Positions 1 through 9,073 are shown, counted from the first letter of the stretch. The stretch: DNA of 61,224 nt from Synechococcus sp. SB0662_bin_14 (GCA_009840445.1 VXNS01000032.1:1-61224), one strand, 5' to 3'. Program-made: numbers and translations. The notes: a model not told the origin generated them from the letters alone.

Positions 1-307
1 ATGCTGCCGTGGATCACTCCCTCGGGCTTCGCTTCTCTCTGCTCTTCTGAGGGCTGGTCGTTCCCGCCACCTACCTCCTTTAATTCCCACCACCCACCTC
101 CCTTAAACGGTCTCCCCCAACACTGGCGGGTGGCGCCAAAGGCAGGCCAACGCTCCTTTGCCACATGCTCTTGCGCCGCGACGCCTCGGCTTGCCAGTTG
201 CCCGTTGACAACCTGTGGCGCCCCGTTGCCACCCGCTACCCGCTGTGCCCATATCTTCCTCCCTGTCGTCCTCCTCACCGCCACTCTTCTGGTTATGGGT
301 CCTGAGC
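1..307. other. left window edge, no supported gene
   Basis: About 300 bases lie between the window edge and the end of the NFACT gene. Open frames cross it on both strands, but they run into the antisense of the NFACT gene, have low-complexity Pro/Ser/Arg-rich translations, and show no domain I recognise. I see no tRNA, clear terminator or repeat here. It may be intergenic or the end of an unrecognised neighbour cut by the window. Confidence 0.4.
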
Positions 308-2122
308 CTAGGGACCCTGGCTCCGAAGCAGGGACGCCGCAGCATCCGGGTGACCCCAAAGCACACGGCTTCCCCGAAAGCGCACCACACCTGGGCCGGC
401 ACCAGGAATCCGTTGCAGATGGTGGGTCGCGGTGCTCACCACGGCAACGGCGCCGCTGCCCCGCCCACGGCTGAAATAAGCCGCCAGGTCGGCGGCGGTT
501 TGCACGTCCTTCTCGTCCGCTCCCGTGGCTTCACTGACCTTGAGAACCACGTGGCTACCGGGAATTTCCTGGGCATGAAACCAGAGGTCGCCAGGGCGCG
601 CCTCCTGGATGCTGATGCGGTCGTTCTGTCGATTGTTGCGCCCCACCAGCAGCCTTAGCCCGCCGGGGCTGTGCAGTTGCAAGGGTCGGGATGGTGGTGT
701 TCCGGCTGGGGAGGCCGCAGAGCGGCAGCGCATCAACTCCAGTTCACGGAGCTCATCTTCCAATTCCTCCAGCAGGGCCTGGTGCTGATCCGGCGGAGCG
801 CCGCTCCAGTGGAGCAGGAATTGGTCATGGGCGGATTCCAGCCGCGCCAACCGCTGGCGGTGGCGTTCCAGGCGTGGTTCCAGAACCTGGCGGGACCGGC
901 GCAGCTTGCGCGCTTTTTGGTAGAGCCGCTGGGCGTTGGCCAGAACGGTTATCTCCGGGTCCAGGGAAATGGACTCCTCAGGGCCTCCCATGGGGTCTGC
1001 CGCCAACAGGGTGGTGAGCCCACTGCGCTGGAGATCCGGGCAGCACATCAGCCGGTCTGCCCGGCGCTGCAGTGTGGTGTGGTCCGCCACAGCGGCCAAG
1101 CGGTGCTGGACATCGTCCCGCAGCCGCTGTTCTCCAGCCATGGCCTTGCGCAGAACCTGCACCAGCCGCTGCCGATCCCGCTGCAACCGGCCATGGCGGA
1201 GGCGGCGGCCATGGAATGCCGCCAGGGCAAGACCCAGACTCTGGTGCGGTCCATCACCAGGGCCTGGTAAATCGGTGGACTGACAACTGCCCTGGGCCGC
1301 CGGCGGCACTGGCCACAGGCGATAGCTCTGATCCCCCTCCACCTGAAACCGGAAGCGCCGGGTCTCCAGGGCCGCCAACCAGGTTTGCCATTGCTGATGG
1401 AGGTGCTGCCACTGGGCCTTGGTCAGGGTTGTGACACAGATTGTGGCGTCAATCCCGGCCCCGTCACAGAGTTGACGGGCCAGGCTGGGGCTGATTCCCC
1501 CATAGCGCTGCCAGAGGGCCTTGGCCAGGGGGAGGGGCGCCAACTGCAGGTGTTTCTGCCAACTGGTGCAGGATTCCTGTCCGTCCGGCACCCGTCCAGG
1601 GGCAGGCGGTGGAGCGCTGTAGTGGTCACCGCAGCCCAGCGGGCGCACACGGGACTGGTGGGGCTTCACCTGCCGCCCCATGGCCATGATCCGGTCCCCC
1701 GCATCCAGGAGAAACAGGTTGCTGTGGCGGCCCATCAACTCCAACACCAATCGGCGCTCCACCACGGCGCCCGGTCGTTTGCCGAACTCCAGTTGCACAA
1801 TGCGCTCCCAGGGGGGCTGCCGCAGAGCCGTCAGCGCCAGTCCACGGAGGCCATGGTGGAGTTGTTGAGCCAGGGTGCTGCCAGCGCCCTGGCGGGGTGG
1901 GGGCAGGCAGGGATAGAAGCGGGGCGCCTCCGCAAACCAACTCAACTCCAGCCATCGCTGGGTGCTGACGGTGCGCAAACCCATGTGGATCGTCGTGCCG
2001 TCGGTCTGCTGCGCCTTGACAAACCGACTGGGCACCACCTGCTGGTCCAATTCATGGCAGACTGCACAAAGTGTGGTGAAATCCTGCTGTTGCACGGGAA
2101 TACCAACGCCAGATCCGGTCAT
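308..2122 (-). CDS. NFACT/RqcH-type ribosome quality control protein
   Basis: A 604-aa NFACT (Rqc2/RqcH, formerly 'fibronectin-binding protein A') homologue. The family binds obstructed 50S subunits carrying peptidyl-tRNA and recruits Ala-tRNA to add a C-terminal tail that marks stalled peptides. The N-terminal NFACT-N domain begins with the typical 'DFTTL' helix and 'LELSWFAEAPRFY'. A coiled-coil-rich middle with many Arg/Leu follows, then the C-terminal NFACT-R (DUF814) domain with 'HAQEIPGSHVVLK', 'DVQTAADLAAYFSRGRGS' and 'GPGVVRFRGSRVLWGHP'. ATG 2122 is preferred over the upstream TTG. The gene diverges from gmk with only about 21 bases between starts, a pairing I recall from marine picocyanobacteria. 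Length and domain order look complete. The cyanobacterial function is inferred from Bacillus RqcH and eukaryotic Rqc2. Confidence 0.88.
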   Translation of the reverse strand: MTGSGVGIPVQQQDFTTLCAVCHELDQQVVPSRFVKAQQTDGTTIHMGLRTVSTQRWLELSWFAEAPRFYPCLPPPRQGAGSTLAQQLHHGLRGLALTALRQPPWERIVQLEFGKRPGAVVERRLVLELMGRHSNLFLLDAGDRIMAMGRQVKPHQSRVRPLGCGDHYSAPPPAPGRVPDGQESCTSWQKHLQLAPLPLAKALWQRYGGISPSLARQLCDGAGIDATICVTTLTKAQWQHLHQQWQTWLAALETRRFRFQVEGDQSYRLWPVPPAAQGSCQSTDLPGPGDGPHQSLGLALAAFHGRRLRHGRLQRDRQRLVQVLRKAMAGEQRLRDDVQHRLAAVADHTTLQRRADRLMCCPDLQRSGLTTLLAADPMGGPEESISLDPEITVLANAQRLYQKARKLRRSRQVLEPRLERHRQRLARLESAHDQFLLHWSGAPPDQHQALLEELEDELRELELMRCRSAASPAGTPPSRPLQLHSPGGLRLLVGRNNRQNDRISIQEARPGDLWFHAQEIPGSHVVLKVSEATGADEKDVQTAADLAAYFSRGRGSGAVAVVSTATHHLQRIPGAGPGVVRFRGSRVLWGHPDAAASLLRSQGP

Positions 2123-2143
2123 CAATCCGCTGTTGATGCTGCC

Positions 2144-2761
2144 GTGAAGTCTGCCGAACCCACCAGTCGCCTGCTGGTGTTAACCGGCCCCAGTGGGGTG
2201 GGCAAGGGCACCATCTTGCAGGCCCTCCTGGCCCGCTATCCCCAGGTGTGGCTGTCCGTATCCGCCACCACCAGGCCACCACGGCCCGGTGAGCGTCACG
2301 GGGAGAACTATTTCTTCCTGGATCGTCAAACCTTCATGGATCAGGTGGCCCGGGGGGAATTCCTGGAATGGGCTGAATTTGCCGGCCACGCCTACGGCAC
2401 TCCCGCTGGCCCCATTCAGTCCCGGCTCCGTGACAGCCAAACGGTGGTGCTGGAAATCGAGGTGGAGGGGGCCCGCCAGGTGCGGCGCCATCTTCCCACC
2501 GCGGTGCAGGTGTTTCTGCGACCCCCCTCCATGGCCGCCCTGGAGGAGCGCATTCGTGCCCGGGGCAGTGATTCCGAGGATGCCATTGCCAAAAGAATTG
2601 CCCGCGCCAGGGAAGAACTGGCGCGGGCAGACGAGTTTGACCACGTGATCCTCAACGGGGACCTGAATCAGGCCATTGCTGACGTGGATGCCATCCTGCA
2701 ATCCATGTTGAAGCCTGAGCCTGCAGACCGAGAACTAGCACCCCCAATCAAGCCCCAGTGA
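2144..2761 (+). CDS. gmk: guanylate kinase
   Basis: A 205-aa guanylate kinase converting GMP plus ATP to GDP plus ADP in the cytosolic purine nucleotide pathway. The P-loop 'GPSGVGKGT' lies near residue 12, followed by the GMP-binding segment 'SVSATTRPPRPGERHGENYF'. 'EFLEWAEFAGHAYGTP' and 'VVLEIEVEGARQVRR' come next, then the lid region with Arg-rich 'RARGSDSEDAIAKRIARAREEL'. The frame is open far upstream, but that part is antisense to the NFACT gene. GTG 2144 gives the normal family length and places the P-loop correctly. It converges on psaJ with a six-base gap. Nothing is missing from the catalytic core. Confidence 0.93.
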   Translation: MKSAEPTSRLLVLTGPSGVGKGTILQALLARYPQVWLSVSATTRPPRPGERHGENYFFLDRQTFMDQVARGEFLEWAEFAGHAYGTPAGPIQSRLRDSQTVVLEIEVEGARQVRRHLPTAVQVFLRPPSMAALEERIRARGSDSEDAIAKRIARAREELARADEFDHVILNGDLNQAIADVDAILQSMLKPEPADRELAPPIKPQ

Positions 2762-2767
2762 AGAGGG

Positions 2768-2884
2768 TCACAGGGGATGGAACAGCAGGTCAGGGAAGAA
2801 GCGGTTGAACTCAATGGCGATGCCTGCATGAAGCGTGAGCCACAGTGCAGCCAGGACCGGGGCAGTGGTGAGGAACTTTGTCAT
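2768..2884 (-). CDS. psaJ: photosystem I subunit IX (PsaJ)
   Basis: A 38-aa protein starting '[15 protein letters not shown]' and ending '[14 protein letters not shown]', which is diagnostic for PsaJ. PsaJ is a single-span thylakoid protein at the edge of photosystem I, next to PsaF and near the plastocyanin/cytochrome c6 docking side. It helps hold PsaF in place. The frame is open further upstream, but ATG 2884 gives the standard family length, and the upstream residues are antisense to the psaF tail. It follows psaF by five bases on the same strand, so the two are almost certainly one transcript, the usual cyanobacterial psaFJ order. Confidence 0.95.
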   Translation of the reverse strand: MTKFLTTAPVLAALWLTLHAGIAIEFNRFFPDLLFHPL

Positions 2885-2889
2885 GGGGA

Positions 2890-3366
2890 TCAGCGGGGAG
2901 AAACGGAGATTTGGGAGTCGTCTGCAAACATGTCGCCACTCATCATCTGGGCAGCGGCATCCACCGGCCACTTGGCGGCGCCCAATGCACAGGTGAGGGC
3001 CAGGCCGGTATCAATCTGAATTTCCTTCATTTGGGAACCCTTACCGCGGATGGCCATCATGTAACTGCGGCCAGCCCAGCCGATCCAACCGGCCATGTAA
3101 AGGAAAAGCAAACTGGGAATCAGAAAATCACCAGCGTGGCTGAAGCGGCCGTCAACAACGAGGCGGGGGAGGCCATCTTCTCCACAGGAGGCCTGGCTAT
3201 ACATGGAGAAACGGGCCTTTGCCTGCTCCGTGGCGGCAGCGGCAGCCCGTTCCTGGAAGCGGGGTGAGTCGGCGCAAAGGGTGAGTCCTGCCACATCGGC
3301 ATGGGCAGCAGGCGCAAATCCGAACAGCAGAACTGCGGAAAGAACCGCCGCAAAGAGACGTTTCAT
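2890..3366 (-). CDS. psaF: photosystem I subunit III (PsaF)
   Basis: A 158-aa precursor of PsaF, the photosystem I subunit at the lumenal donor side. A signal peptide begins '[19 protein letters not shown]' and ends in 'AHA', so the mature protein starts at '[14 protein letters not shown]'. Two Cys typical of PsaF are present ('TLCADS' and '[15 protein letters not shown]'). The membrane helix is '[21 protein letters not shown]', and the tail contains '[17 protein letters not shown]'. ATG 3366 is chosen because it starts the signal peptide; the frame extends a few codons upstream without support. It is transcribed toward psaJ and diverges from tsaD across about 60 bases, which should contain both promoters. 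No clear promoter consensus is visible. Confidence 0.95.
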   Translation of the reverse strand: MKRLFAAVLSAVLLFGFAPAAHADVAGLTLCADSPRFQERAAAAATEQAKARFSMYSQASCGEDGLPRLVVDGRFSHAGDFLIPSLLFLYMAGWIGWAGRSYMMAIRGKGSQMKEIQIDTGLALTCALGAAKWPVDAAAQMMSGDMFADDSQISVSPR

Positions 3367-3426
3367 GGGATCCGGGGAAGGCAAACGGCGGAAGGACAAA
3401 AGCTGTCATTCGCTGGAAGAGGCAGA

Positions 3427-4557
3427 ATGACGACTTGCGGGCCGCACGTTGATGACAACCTTAAGAGGACCTGGAAAAGACCGTTGACCATTATTCTGGC
3501 CCTCGAAACAAGTTGTGATGAGACGGCGGCGGCACTGGTGGACGGTGGCGCCCCCTGTGGCCAACAGGTCCTGGCCAACGTGGTGGCCAGCCAGGTGGCC
3601 AGCCATGCCCCCTATGGCGGGGTTGTGCCGGAGTTGGCTGCACGGCGGCACGTGGAGCTCCTGCCCCACCTGGTGGACCAGGCCTTGGGGGAGGCCGGCA
3701 TCGGCTGGGCCGAGGTGGATGCCGTTGCTGCCACCGCCACCCCCGGCCTGGTGGGGGCACTGCTGGTGGGTCTCACCACCGGCAAGACCATGGCCCTACT
3801 CCATGGCAAGCCCTTCCTGGCGGTTCATCATCTGGAGGGTCACCTGTGCTCTGCCCAATTAACTGGCGGCCCGCCCCCGGAACCACCGTTTCTGGTGTTG
3901 CTGGTCTCCGGTGGCCACACCCAGTTGGTGCGGGTGGACGGCCCTGGCGTCTACCGGCTCTGTGGCGCCACCGTGGACGATGCCGCGGGGGAAGCCTTTG
4001 ACAAGGTGGCCCGTCTGCTGGGGCTGGGCTATCCGGGGGGACCCGCTGTTGAGGCTGCGGCCGAGGGCGGTGATCCCCGGTGCTTTGCCTTTCCCCAGGG
4101 GCGGGTCGGTCGAACGGGGGGCGGGTATGAACCCTATGCCTTCAGCTTCAGCGGCTTGAAGACCGCCGTGCTGCGCTGTATCGAAGGGTTGCAGCGCCAG
4201 GGGAAGCCGCTGCCCGTGGCGGATCTGGCCGCCAGCTTTGAATGCACCGTGGCCACGGTGCTCAGCAGTCGCAGTGTGCGCTGTGCCGTGGATCAGGGAT
4301 TGTCCCGGCTTGTGGTGGTGGGTGGTGTGGCCGCCAACCGTCGCTTGCGCCAAGCCCTGGAGCAACGCTGCCGGGAGGAAGGGCTCACCCTTGCCATGGC
4401 GCCGCTGGCGTTTTGTGGGGATAACGCCGCCATGATTGGCGTGGCCGCCGGGCAGCGGCTGGCCTCAGGCTGCCAAAGCCCCTGGACGATTGGCGTCAGC
4501 CCACGACTGCCGCTGCACGAGGCCGGTTGTCTCTATGGTCCACACCCTCCCTTTTGA
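3427..4557 (+). CDS. tsaD: tRNA N6-adenosine threonylcarbamoyltransferase
   Basis: TsaD (Kae1/Gcp), the catalytic subunit that transfers the threonylcarbamoyl group to A37 of ANN-decoding tRNAs, working with TsaB and TsaE. The ASKHA-fold N-terminus reads '[17 protein letters not shown]'. The metal-binding motif 'HHLEGH', then '[11 protein letters not shown]', '[18 protein letters not shown]', '[13 protein letters not shown]' and '[12 protein letters not shown]' are all present. ATG 3427 has a good AAGAGG ribosome site just upstream and gives 376 aa. That includes an N-terminal extension of about 19 residues beyond the family norm. TTG 3484 would give the canonical 357-aa form, so the true start is uncertain. 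It sits next to psaF and hli, a typical picocyanobacterial order. Confidence 0.92.
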   Translation: MTTCGPHVDDNLKRTWKRPLTIILALETSCDETAAALVDGGAPCGQQVLANVVASQVASHAPYGGVVPELAARRHVELLPHLVDQALGEAGIGWAEVDAVAATATPGLVGALLVGLTTGKTMALLHGKPFLAVHHLEGHLCSAQLTGGPPPEPPFLVLLVSGGHTQLVRVDGPGVYRLCGATVDDAAGEAFDKVARLLGLGYPGGPAVEAAAEGGDPRCFAFPQGRVGRTGGGYEPYAFSFSGLKTAVLRCIEGLQRQGKPLPVADLAASFECTVATVLSSRSVRCAVDQGLSRLVVVGGVAANRRLRQALEQRCREEGLTLAMAPLAFCGDNAAMIGVAAGQRLASGCQSPWTIGVSPRLPLHEAGCLYGPHPPF

Positions 4558-4599
4558 AAGTCCTAACATTTTCTTCAACTGTTGTACGTCCTGTACGCC

Positions 4600-4782
4600 A
4601 TGAATCAGCCGGATGCCCCGGCGGCTGATCTGGGTCGCCCCGTTGCCGAACCCGTCAGCCGTGAAGAACTCAACCGCTGGAAGCGTGGCTTCACCCCGCA
4701 AGCAGAAATCTGGAACGGTCGTCTGGCCATGATCGGCCTCTCCGTGGCCATCCTGGTGATTGTGGTGCTGCGCCTGGCCTGA
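4600..4782 (+). CDS. hli: high-light-inducible protein (HLIP)
   Basis: A 60-aa single-helix chlorophyll a/b-binding-like protein. The diagnostic stretch is 'RGFTPQAEIWNGRLAMIGL', holding the E-x-x-N-x-R chlorophyll-binding signature within one membrane helix that ends 'AILVIVVLRLA'. HLIPs accumulate under high light or other stress in the thylakoid membrane. There they bind chlorophyll and carotenoid, protect photosystem II assembly intermediates and aid chlorophyll recycling. ATG 4600 is preferred over an in-frame TTG 18 bases upstream. It follows tsaD on the same strand by about 40 bases. Confidence 0.92.
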   Translation: MNQPDAPAADLGRPVAEPVSREELNRWKRGFTPQAEIWNGRLAMIGLSVAILVIVVLRLA

Positions 4783-4848
4783 CCCCCCACTCCACTGGCT
4801 GGGGACCTGCATCGTGCCTCATCCTTGCATCAGTCCCCCCATGCCAGC

Positions 4849-5976
4849 GTGAACCATCGGGTCAGCCTTGTCCTCGGAACCCGCCCGGAAGCCATCAAGC
4901 TGGCGCCCGTCATCCTGGCGTTGCGGGCGGCCAGCGACTTTTCCGCCCGTGTGATCCAGACTGGACAGCACCAGCATCTGGTCAAGCCGGTGATGGGCTT
5001 GTTCGGCCTGGCCACGGATCAGAACCTGGCGCTCATGACGCCACGGCAAAGTTTGGCTCACATCACCTGCACGGCCCTGACGGGTCTTCAAGAGGATTTT
5101 CTCCGTCACCCCCCGCACCTGGTGCTGGTTCAGGGGGACACCACCACCGCCTTTGCCGCCGCCTTGGCGGCCTTCTACCAGCGCATTCCCCTGGCCCACG
5201 TGGAGGCGGGCCTACGTACGGACGATCTATGGAATCCCTACCCGGAGGAAGCCAATCGCCGCCTGATCAGCCAACTGGCCCAACTCCACTTTGCCCCCAC
5301 ACCCCGGGCAGCCCACAATCTCAAGACCGCTGATGCACTGGGCGCCGTTGCGGTCACGGGCAATACGGTGATTGACGCCCTGTTGACCGTGGCCCGTCAG
5401 CAGCCCACCTGCCCTGTGCCCGGCCTGGTGTGGGACGCCCAACCGGTGATCCTGGTGACGGTTCATCGGCGGGAAAACTGGGGAGAGCCGCTACGGGAGA
5501 TCGGCCGCGGCCTGCGCCAAGTGCTGGACAACCACCCCAAGGCCGCCCTGCTCCTGCCCCTCCATCCCAACCCCGTGGTGCGTGAGCCCCTGGGGCGGAT
5601 GCTGGCGGACCATCCCCGGGCTTTTTTGGTGGAGCCTCTGGACTACAAGGCCCTGGTGGGCGCCATGGCCGGTTGCACCCTGGTGCTCACCGACTCCGGC
5701 GGCCTTCAGGAGGAGGCCCCGACCCTGGGGAAACCCGTGCTGGTGTTGCGGCACACGACGGAACGGCCCGAAGCCGTGGATGCCGGCACGGCCCGCTTGA
5801 TCGGCACCTCCGCCAGCGCCATCCTCCGTGAAGTCTCGCGCCTGCTCACCGACCCGGCGGCCTACAACGCCATGGCCCGCGCCGTAAATCCCTTCGGTGA
5901 CGGCCATGCCAGCCAGCGCATTGTGGAAGCCTGCCGACAGTTTCTCCAGCAGCATGGGGAAGCGTCGCAGCCTTAG
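4849..5976 (+). CDS. wecB: UDP-N-acetylglucosamine 2-epimerase (non-hydrolysing)
   Basis: A 375-aa WecB/MnaA-type epimerase that interconverts UDP-GlcNAc and UDP-ManNAc for surface polysaccharide synthesis. Family motifs appear in order: 'GTRPEAIKLAPVI', 'VIQTGQHQHLV', 'LVQGDTTTAFA', 'AHVEAGLRTDD', 'PYPEEANRRLI', 'VTGNTVIDALL', 'VTVHRRENWGEPL', and the substrate site 'DSGGLQEEAPTLGKPVLVL' followed by 'TTERPE'. GTG 4849 aligns with the usual family start ('NHRVSLVLGTRPEA'). TTG 4825 would add eight residues. It converges with ycf54, the two stop regions overlapping by four bases. Confidence 0.93.
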   Translation: MNHRVSLVLGTRPEAIKLAPVILALRAASDFSARVIQTGQHQHLVKPVMGLFGLATDQNLALMTPRQSLAHITCTALTGLQEDFLRHPPHLVLVQGDTTTAFAAALAAFYQRIPLAHVEAGLRTDDLWNPYPEEANRRLISQLAQLHFAPTPRAAHNLKTADALGAVAVTGNTVIDALLTVARQQPTCPVPGLVWDAQPVILVTVHRRENWGEPLREIGRGLRQVLDNHPKAALLLPLHPNPVVREPLGRMLADHPRAFLVEPLDYKALVGAMAGCTLVLTDSGGLQEEAPTLGKPVLVLRHTTERPEAVDAGTARLIGTSASAILREVSRLLTDPAAYNAMARAVNPFGDGHASQRIVEACRQFLQQHGEASQP

Positions 5977-6290
5977 AGGCTGGCCAGGGGATCGGGAACG
6001 GCCGGGGTGGGCGCTTCAAACTGCCCTCTGGCCACCCATTCCAGGCGCAGCTTCATGAAGTCGATGAACTTGGCGTCCGTGGACACCACCGCTGCTGCAG
6101 GACGGGGAACGGCGGCGCCGTCAGCCTTGACAGGCTCCGCCTCCAGAAAGGCCGGCTGGCGCACCAACCAGAAATCCACGGTCTTGCCCTGGTCCTTGTA
6201 ATGCTCGCGCCGCTCCCGCAACACTTCGGCAAGGGGTTCCTCCTCACAGAGGAAGCGTTCACTGGCGGCAACGTAATGGTAGGTGGCCAT
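5973..6290 (-). CDS. ycf54: Ycf54 (DUF2488), Mg-protoporphyrin ester cyclase partner
   Basis: A 105-aa Ycf54 protein beginning '[19 protein letters not shown]' with 'VLRERREHYKDQGKTVDFWL' and 'RQPAFLEAE'. Ycf54 associates with AcsF/CycI, the oxygen-dependent cyclase that forms the fifth ring of chlorophyll, and is needed for normal cyclase accumulation. The C-terminal part ('KFIDFMKLRLEWV') is also typical. Its ATG shares one base with the pdxJ stop codon (TGATG), so translational coupling to pdxJ is likely. No catalytic residues are expected, since the family is an assembly or scaffold factor. Confidence 0.9.
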   Translation of the reverse strand: MATYHYVAASERFLCEEEPLAEVLRERREHYKDQGKTVDFWLVRQPAFLEAEPVKADGAAVPRPAAAVVSTDAKFIDFMKLRLEWVARGQFEAPTPAVPDPLASL

Positions 6291-7027
6291 CAATCCTCGG
6301 TAACCGGAAGATGTTGACGGGGATTCTGGATCAAGGCCTTCATCTGGCGAACAGCGGTGGTCAAGCCCACGGCCAGGGCTCTGGCCACAATGGTATGACC
6401 AATGTTGAGCTCTTCCATGTGGGGGATGGCGGCCACGGGTTCCACGTTTTGATAGGTGAGACCATGGCCTGCGTTCACCCGTAACCCCAAGGCGCGGGCC
6501 AAGCGGGTTCCTGCCTGGAGACGGGCCAGTTCAGCAGCGGGACTGGCGGCGTTGGCATAGGCGCCGGTGTGCAGCTCCACCCACTGGGCTCCAGACCTCC
6601 GGCAGGCTTGCAGTTGATCCGCCTCGGCATCCACAAACAGGCTCACGGGAATGCCTTCCCCCTGGAGGCGTTCCACCACTTGGCGCAGCGTCGGCAGTTG
6701 CTGCACCACGTCCAGCCCCCCTTCCGTGGTCACCTCCTGACGGCGCTCAGGCACCAGGGTCACTTGCTGGGGGCGCACCCGCAGGGCCGTGGTCACCATC
6801 TCGTCCGTGGCGGCCATCTCCAGGTTGAGGCGGCTGCGCAGGGTGTGGCGTAGCAACTCCACATCCCGGTCTTGCATGTGGCGCCGATCTTCCCGCAGGT
6901 GAACGGTGATGCCGTCGGCGCCCCCCAGCTCCGCCAGGGCTGCCAGTTGAACGGGGTCAGGTTCCACGGTGCGGCGTGCTTGACGCACCGTAGCGACGTG
7001 ATCGAGATTGATGCCCAGGCTCGCCAT
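6290..7027 (-). CDS. pdxJ: pyridoxine 5'-phosphate synthase
   Basis: A 245-aa PdxJ, the TIM-barrel enzyme that condenses 3-amino-2-oxopropyl phosphate with 1-deoxyxylulose 5-phosphate to give pyridoxine 5'-phosphate (vitamin B6). The start '[19 protein letters not shown]' is canonical. It is followed by '[20 protein letters not shown]', '[14 protein letters not shown]', '[11 protein letters not shown]' and the phosphate-binding '[13 protein letters not shown]', '[13 protein letters not shown]'. Length is normal for the family. It is the upstream gene of a coupled pair with ycf54. Confidence 0.95.
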   Translation of the reverse strand: MASLGINLDHVATVRQARRTVEPDPVQLAALAELGGADGITVHLREDRRHMQDRDVELLRHTLRSRLNLEMAATDEMVTTALRVRPQQVTLVPERRQEVTTEGGLDVVQQLPTLRQVVERLQGEGIPVSLFVDAEADQLQACRRSGAQWVELHTGAYANAASPAAELARLQAGTRLARALGLRVNAGHGLTYQNVEPVAAIPHMEELNIGHTIVARALAVGLTTAVRQMKALIQNPRQHLPVTED

Positions 7028-7057
7028 GACCTCTCTGCTGCTGGTCCTGTTGCTGCG

Positions 7058-7522
7058 TTAATTGTCATACCAGTCGGGGCACTGCTCATAGCAGGCGCTG
7101 TTGCTGTCGTTTTCCCGGGCTTCCACTTTCCAGCAGCAGCAGCGCCCCTGATCCCGCTGCCGGAGCAGGGCATTGGCCCATCCCCACACCAGCCTGGCCG
7201 TGGCCTCCATGCCCACGTTCTCCAGCACCCGCAGATCCAGGGCACCCAACTGGTGCAGCCGTTGCCACTCCGCCAGCAGGGGGTCGTCGCTGTTCACCAG
7301 AAAGGTGTGATCAAACTGCTGCGCCAACTGCCGCTGCAGAGGACCCAGGCTGGAGAAATCCACCACAAAGCCGTGCTCGTCCAGGTGGGTGGCGGCAAAC
7401 CAGAAGATAAAGGAGCGGCTATAGCCATGGACAAAACGACAGTGGCCCTGGTGGCGCCACTGGCGGTGACAGCAGGGGAAATCCGTAAAGGCTTTGCTGC
7501 AGGTGTAGACAGGACGACCCAT
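7058..7522 (-). CDS. QueD-like 6-carboxytetrahydropterin synthase family protein
   Basis: A 154-aa protein of the PTPS/QueD fold (T-fold). Visible are the Cys-containing active-site segment '[17 protein letters not shown]', '[17 protein letters not shown]' with the His residues that bind zinc in this family, and '[16 protein letters not shown]' with the conserved Asp-Phe. The C-terminus '[16 protein letters not shown]' carries the Glu-rich end seen in relatives. ATG 7522 is preferred; GTG 7576 would add 18 residues. Whether this version makes the queuosine precursor or acts on another pterin cannot be read from sequence. A second, tandem-domain PTPS protein is encoded at 53415-54374. Confidence 0.8.
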   Translation of the reverse strand: MGRPVYTCSKAFTDFPCCHRQWRHQGHCRFVHGYSRSFIFWFAATHLDEHGFVVDFSSLGPLQRQLAQQFDHTFLVNSDDPLLAEWQRLHQLGALDLRVLENVGMEATARLVWGWANALLRQRDQGRCCCWKVEARENDSNSACYEQCPDWYDN

Positions 7523-7597
7523 GGCCGGGCAGGAGGGGTGGGGGTCATGGCCGGGACGGTCCACTGTGGGGGACAATCACCGAAGGTTCAACGGACC

Positions 7598-8353
7598 ATG
7601 ACCCATTCTGCTGCCCCGGAGCCGGACCATGGCGCCCTGCCCGTGTCTTCCGTCCCCTCCCATCAGCCCTTGCAATGCCCTCCCCTGGAGATGCTGCGTT
7701 TTGACGATGCAGGGCTGATTCCCGCCGTCGCCCAGGATTGGCTGGATGGCGCCGTACTGATGGTGGCCTGGATGAATCGGGCCAGCCTGGAGCAAACCGT
7801 GGCCACAGGGGAGGCCCACTACTGGAGCCGCTCCCGCCGGGAACTCTGGCACAAAGGGGGCACCTCCGGCCATTATCAGCGGGTGCGCCAGTTGCGCTAC
7901 GACTGCGATCAGGACGTGCTGTTGCTCACGGTGGAGCAGGTGGGGGACGTGGCCTGCCACACCGGCGCCCGCAGTTGCTTTTACGACTCCGGAGCCCACC
8001 CGTCCCACGGCGGCCCCCACGCCACGGCACCCCCGGTTGACGCAGCATCCGAGCTGTATCAACTGATTGTGCAGCGCCGCCGGCAGCCGGAGATCGGCAG
8101 CTACACCAACGCCCTCTTCCGTGGCGGAGACAACCGCATTCTCAAGAAAATCGGCGAGGAATCGGCAGAGTTGGTGATGGCCTGCAAGGACGATGACGCC
8201 GAAGCCATCAGCGCCGAAGCCGCTGACGTGCTCTACCACATGCTCGTGGCCCTGGCTCACCATGGCGTATCCTGGCGCCAGGTCCTGTTGGAGTTGGCCA
8301 AGCGCCGCCATCAGCCCCGGCCCAGCTTGGTCAGCCGGCCATCTGCCGGCTAG
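7598..8353 (+). CDS. hisI: bifunctional phosphoribosyl-AMP cyclohydrolase / phosphoribosyl-ATP pyrophosphatase
   Basis: A 251-aa HisIE fusion catalysing steps two and three of histidine biosynthesis. The HisI half has '[18 protein letters not shown]', '[17 protein letters not shown]', the metal-binding '[10 protein letters not shown]' and '[11 protein letters not shown]'. The HisE half has '[20 protein letters not shown]' and '[19 protein letters not shown]', ending in the helix '[18 protein letters not shown]'. ATG 7598 begins a roughly 30-residue N-terminal extension before the HisI core. The frame is open far upstream only as antisense of neighbouring genes. The gene stands alone rather than in a his operon, as is common in cyanobacteria. 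Confidence 0.95.
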   Translation: MTHSAAPEPDHGALPVSSVPSHQPLQCPPLEMLRFDDAGLIPAVAQDWLDGAVLMVAWMNRASLEQTVATGEAHYWSRSRRELWHKGGTSGHYQRVRQLRYDCDQDVLLLTVEQVGDVACHTGARSCFYDSGAHPSHGGPHATAPPVDAASELYQLIVQRRRQPEIGSYTNALFRGGDNRILKKIGEESAELVMACKDDDAEAISAEAADVLYHMLVALAHHGVSWRQVLLELAKRRHQPRPSLVSRPSAG

Positions 8354-8394
8354 CCGTCTGCCGTGTCCAATCCTGTCTCCAGAAGAGTCCTGCC

Positions 8395-8754
8395 TTGACC
8401 ACTCCCGCCGAATCCAAGCCGGCCCATTGCGGCTCGCGACCCAAGACAATTGCCTTTGGCATTGCCCCGCTGGGGGTGGTTTCCATTGGCATTGTGCCCA
8501 TGGGGGTGGTGGCCATCGGGGTGGTGCCCATGGGGGTGGTGAGCCTTGGCGCTGTGGCCATGGGGTTGATCACCGGCTCGGTGGTGGGCATGGGGGTGCT
8601 TACGGCCGGGGTCAGCACCATGGGGGTCTGGTTTGTGGGTAGCGATGCGGGAAGCATGGGTCTGGTGCGCCTTGGTCCTGGCGCCAAGGATCCCCACCAC
8701 GGCAGCACACCCCACCCATCCCGTGGTGACCATCACGGCCATGGGAGTCATTGA
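8395..8754 (+). CDS. hydrophobic pentapeptide-periodic membrane-like protein
   Basis: A 119-aa protein of unknown function. Residues about 17-85 are a strict five-residue periodic array with Gly every fifth position and aliphatic residues between ('VVSIG IVPMG VVAIG VVPMG VVSLG' and so on, about twelve units). An acidic and His-rich tail ('KDPHHGSTPHPSRGDHHGHG') follows. The periodicity suggests a small beta-solenoid or a Gly-zippered membrane segment. It differs from the classical A(D/N)LxX pentapeptide family. The start appears to be TTG 8395. The opposite strand also carries an open frame of His-Pro-Gly repeats, which I regard as the shadow. Confidence 0.6.
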   Translation: MTTPAESKPAHCGSRPKTIAFGIAPLGVVSIGIVPMGVVAIGVVPMGVVSLGAVAMGLITGSVVGMGVLTAGVSTMGVWFVGSDAGSMGLVRLGPGAKDPHHGSTPHPSRGDHHGHGSH

Positions 8755-8841
8755 CAGCCGGACGTGAAGCTCCGCTTTTCAGTCCACTAAGCTCACCATG
8801 GGGCCAGCTCTTGTAAGGTGGTAAGATTAGTCCTCGTTCTC

Positions 8842-8913
8842 GGTCGATTAGCTCAGCGGTAGAGCGCATCCTTCACACGGATGATGTCACTGGTTCAAAT
8901 CCAGTATCGACCA
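8842..8913 (+). tRNA. tRNA-Val (anticodon CAC)
   Basis: A 72-base cloverleaf. The acceptor stem GGTCGAT pairs with ATCGACC. The D arm is GCTC/GAGC. The anticodon stem CATCC/GGATG encloses the loop TTCACAC, which gives anticodon CAC for Val GTG codons. The T arm is ACTGG/CCAGT around TTCAAAT. The discriminator base is A, and the 3' CCA is not encoded. All stems pair fully by eye. An apparently acquired methyltransferase gene lies about 160 bases downstream on the other strand. Confidence 0.95.
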
Positions 8914-9073
8914 TGCTCGGACTCTGGTCGTTGCCCGGGGGCAGGGGATCGGTGTCTTTACCCAAGATGGCCAGAAGATGGCGCCTATGGGCAAACACAC
9001 GACCATACCGTCACCCTGGCTCTTCCTCGTTGGTCCCGGGAGATTGGCGACAGCAGTGGCGGCACATATTGGT

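Noticed and set aside
1-474. Plus-strand frame at the left edge
   Set aside because: It overlaps the antisense of the NFACT 3' end and has a Pro/Cys/Ser-rich translation without motifs.
8350-8751. Minus-strand frame encoding His-Pro-Gly-rich repeats opposite the pentapeptide protein
   Set aside because: The plus-strand frame gives a regular hydrophobic periodic protein followed by a sensible tail; the minus frame repeats are the complement of that periodicity.
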